Assembly (NCBI RefSeq): GCF_003966265.1
Contig: NZ_RXNV01000007.1
Location: 124,001 to 188,000 of the forward strand
Length of the DNA: 64,000 nt
From: Shewanella atlantica
GTDB taxonomy: Bacteria > Pseudomonadota > Gammaproteobacteria > Enterobacterales > Shewanellaceae
Direction: 5' to 3'
The position numbers and the translations under genes were made by a program. Below the pieces are notes generated by a model. That model was not told the origin of the DNA and did no database searches. It worked only from the letters and a program-made list of their open reading frames with translations. Numbering within the stretch: position 1 is the first letter of the stretch; each line of letters opens with the position of its first letter. This document shows, one piece after another, positions 62,718 to 64,000 of this stretch.

Positions 62718-63193
62718 ATTAAGTCTAACAATGATGGGGGTTGCTACTTTTTGCAGTAGTTCCCCTGTCTTTTGCACAACATTTATCATGTGCCATGGTT
62801 GTTCTCCCTATAATCTACACAGTGTAGCTACAAACAATTACATTAATAAAAAAAGCCCCGTACAACGGGGCTTTGATAACTAACGCGGTAAAGAACGAAA
62901 GTGACTACATACGTACTCTAACTGGCCAGCTCTGCGTCGAGTATACGCGCAAACATGTACCACTTTTTGGCTATGATTCATGATCAATATCCCCAAAAAA
63001 AATGTAAAGGGGGATTCCAGCTATTGAGATAAACGCGTTAGACAGGTACGATGTATGTGTAAAACAAATACCCAAGTCTATTGCGGGCTTGAACCCCTTA
63101 GTGTAGAGCCTTAGTTTTATCTGTTGGCGCAGATAAAATTATTTTATCTCACTTGGTAAAAAGGCACTTTTAGCTATTGCTGAAAGTGCCTTT
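62718..63193. other. intergenic region with terminators and palindrome
   Basis: Contains the terminator at 62852, a perfect palindrome AGATAAAATTATTTTATCT (63131-63149) and the terminator at 63158. No tRNA or small gene seen. Confidence 0.5.
62852..62876 (+). terminator. intrinsic terminator
   Basis: AAAGCCCCGT, three-base loop, ACGGGGCTTT: perfect 10-bp stem preceded by an A run, so probably works both ways. Confidence 0.9.
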
Positions 63194-63195
63194 TT
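63158..63195. terminator. terminator of the small minus-strand gene
   Basis: AAAAAGGCACTTT and GAAAGTGCCTTTTT around an 11-base loop. It reaches the stop codon of the 56-residue gene. Confidence 0.88.
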
Positions 63196-63364
63196 ACTTT
63201 TCCTTTCTCACCCCCTTGAAAGGGGTGCCATCTTGCTTCACATCCATAAAGCGGCCTGTATTTGCATCACGCTTGATCCAATGCCCAGAAGATGTCTGGG
63301 TTTGGGAGCGTTCTTTTACCATACCATGTCGGCGGTTGTCGCCTGATTTACCATTCGTAGCCAT
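63194..63364 (-). CDS. small conserved basic protein
   Basis: 56 residues, start ATG 63364 with GAGGAA upstream, stop TAA 63194-63196. The sequence starts MATNGKSGDNRR and contains HWIKRDANTGRFMDVKQDG and PFKGVRKEK. I recall close relatives of this basic peptide in many enterobacteria and in mobile regions, function unknown. A proper sigma-70 promoter (TTGACC, 17 bases, TATTAT) lies upstream. Divergent from the WYL regulator. Too short for most gene callers' cut-offs. Confidence 0.85.
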   Translation of the reverse strand: MATNGKSGDNRRHGMVKERSQTQTSSGHWIKRDANTGRFMDVKQDGTPFKGVRKEK

Positions 63365-63396
63365 TACAATATTCCTCTGGTGGTTGACTAATGACT

Positions 63397-63425
63397 ATAA
63401 TACCCGCTCAATTTGAGTTGGTCAA
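63397..63425 (-). promoter_or_regulatory. sigma-70 promoter with palindromic spacer
   Basis: Minus strand: TTGACC (63425-63420), 17-base spacer, TATTAT (63402-63397). The spacer contains the perfect palindrome CTCAATTTGAG (63407-63417), a candidate operator. A TATAAT at 63455-63460 serves the divergent WYL gene. Confidence 0.65.
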
Positions 63426-63485
63426 CTGGCAAAAGTGACTCGCTTGTGCGATACTATAATTAAAAAGGACTCTAGAGAAAATATC

Positions 63486-64000
63486 ATGAATAATATTAAA
63501 GACTTACCGATAAATATTTATGAGAGGCTTGAGTATTTAGAATTTATGCTGAGGTTTAGAGGTTGGTTTTCAAGGCTAGACTTAAAAGATAGGTTTGGCA
63601 TTAGCGATGCGGCAGCAACGAGAGATATAAGTCATTATAGAAAATCAGCAAAGAATAAGGATGAAGAAGATCTAAATGTTACGTTTAACCAAGTAACAAA
63701 AAAATATGAAATAAAAGATGATACTTTCTTTCCTTTATTCGATATATCTATAAATCATGCTTTATCAAAAATTAGAAACCCCAAAATATGTGAAGCGTTA
63801 GATATGGGGGAGTGTAACGGTGTTTTAGCATTTCCAAGGTTGAGTATTCCGAAATTAGATGATTTATCTAATATAACCAGAGCAATTTCAAATGAACATA
63901 CTTTAAAAGTAGATTATCACTCAGTTGGAAATGGTCATTCAACAAAAAAACTACTTCCACATTCTATTTTTGACAATGGAATACATTGGTATATGAGAGC
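63486..64000 (+). CDS. WYL-domain transcription regulator, BrxR/CapW-like (5' part)
   Basis: At least 171 residues, cut by the window edge. N-terminal winged helix (YERLEYLEFMLRFRGWFSR, then DLKDRFGISDAAATRDISHY, a recognition helix), a middle linker, then the start of a WYL domain (LKVDYHSVGNG, and LLPHSIFDNGIHWYMRA). This order is that of the BrxR/CapW repressors found at the head of BREX, CBASS and other defence loci. Very AT-rich relative to the rest of the window, a sign of transfer. Start ATG 63486 with GAGAAAA upstream. Confidence 0.85.
   Translation, partial: MNNIKDLPINIYERLEYLEFMLRFRGWFSRLDLKDRFGISDAAATRDISHYRKSAKNKDEEDLNVTFNQVTKKYEIKDDTFFPLFDISINHALSKIRNPKICEALDMGECNGVLAFPRLSIPKLDDLSNITRAISNEHTLKVDYHSVGNGHSTKKLLPHSIFDNGIHWYMR

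Noticed and set aside
62880..63000. tRNA or integration site near the AT-rich end
   Set aside because: No cloverleaf or T-loop sequence could be assembled; no direct repeat found.
63177..63416. 79-codon plus-strand frame
   Set aside because: Antisense of the conserved 56-residue gene and its terminator and promoter.

Overview
The window reads as chromosome of a marine gammaproteobacterium, most likely Shewanella. Supporting signs are a TIGR03899-type protein, a periplasmic eight-haem cytochrome c, an imelysin/di-haem oxidoreductase iron cluster, EtrA/FNR-type boxes, many c-di-GMP proteins and small MITE-like repeats. The species cannot be settled from sequence reading alone. No rRNA, tRNA or CRISPR array was seen.

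Layout. 0-8 kb: housekeeping and unknown genes (RIO-type kinase, periplasmic peroxiredoxin, an S41-like protein that seems to lack its nucleophile, cobA). 8-16 kb: TIGR03899 protein, MFS transporter, FGE-fold protein, then a porin / imelysin / di-haem oxidoreductase cluster behind a Fur-like box. 16-21 kb: hemG, a b-type cytochrome, a glycosyltransferase, a DsbA-like protein with a CHNC active site, a J-domain protein, and a decayed nfsB whose stop codon is overlapped by a MITE-like element. 21.9-37 kb: a c-di-GMP region with two tandem CHASE-GGDEF proteins (one degenerate), an HD-GYP protein, and an anchored solute-binding protein next to a HAMP-GGDEF cyclase. A flippase, an EEP-family hydrolase, a BamA-type barrel and a second MITE copy lie in between.

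37-50 kb: EamA transporter, arfA with a hairpin inside its coding sequence, a persulfide-dioxygenase-like MBL/rhodanese protein, selO, a solute-binding protein with a 12-bp in-frame repeat, a pirin, and a 992-codon fusion of a NosR-like flavinylated membrane module to a CysJ-like diflavin reductase. A LiaF-like protein, a CheY-like regulator and a Glu/Lys/Arg repeat protein follow. 50-64 kb: a polar amino acid ABC transporter, an eight-haem HAO-like cytochrome, an M19-type protein, a U32 peptidase and an unknown gene that share near-identical FNR-type promoters, a TM2 protein, then an AT-rich end holding a 56-residue gene divergent from a WYL regulator of BrxR/CapW type. That regulator suggests a defence locus may begin just past the right edge.

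Across the window, several intergenic gaps carry degenerate tandem repeats with a constant 7-bp period (RCTWNNN-like), often touching stop codons and often beside a short GC-rich palindrome. The most unusual items are the NADPH-to-periplasm fusion protein, these heptad arrays, the complementary decay of the tandem CHASE-GGDEF pair, and the twin FNR promoters.
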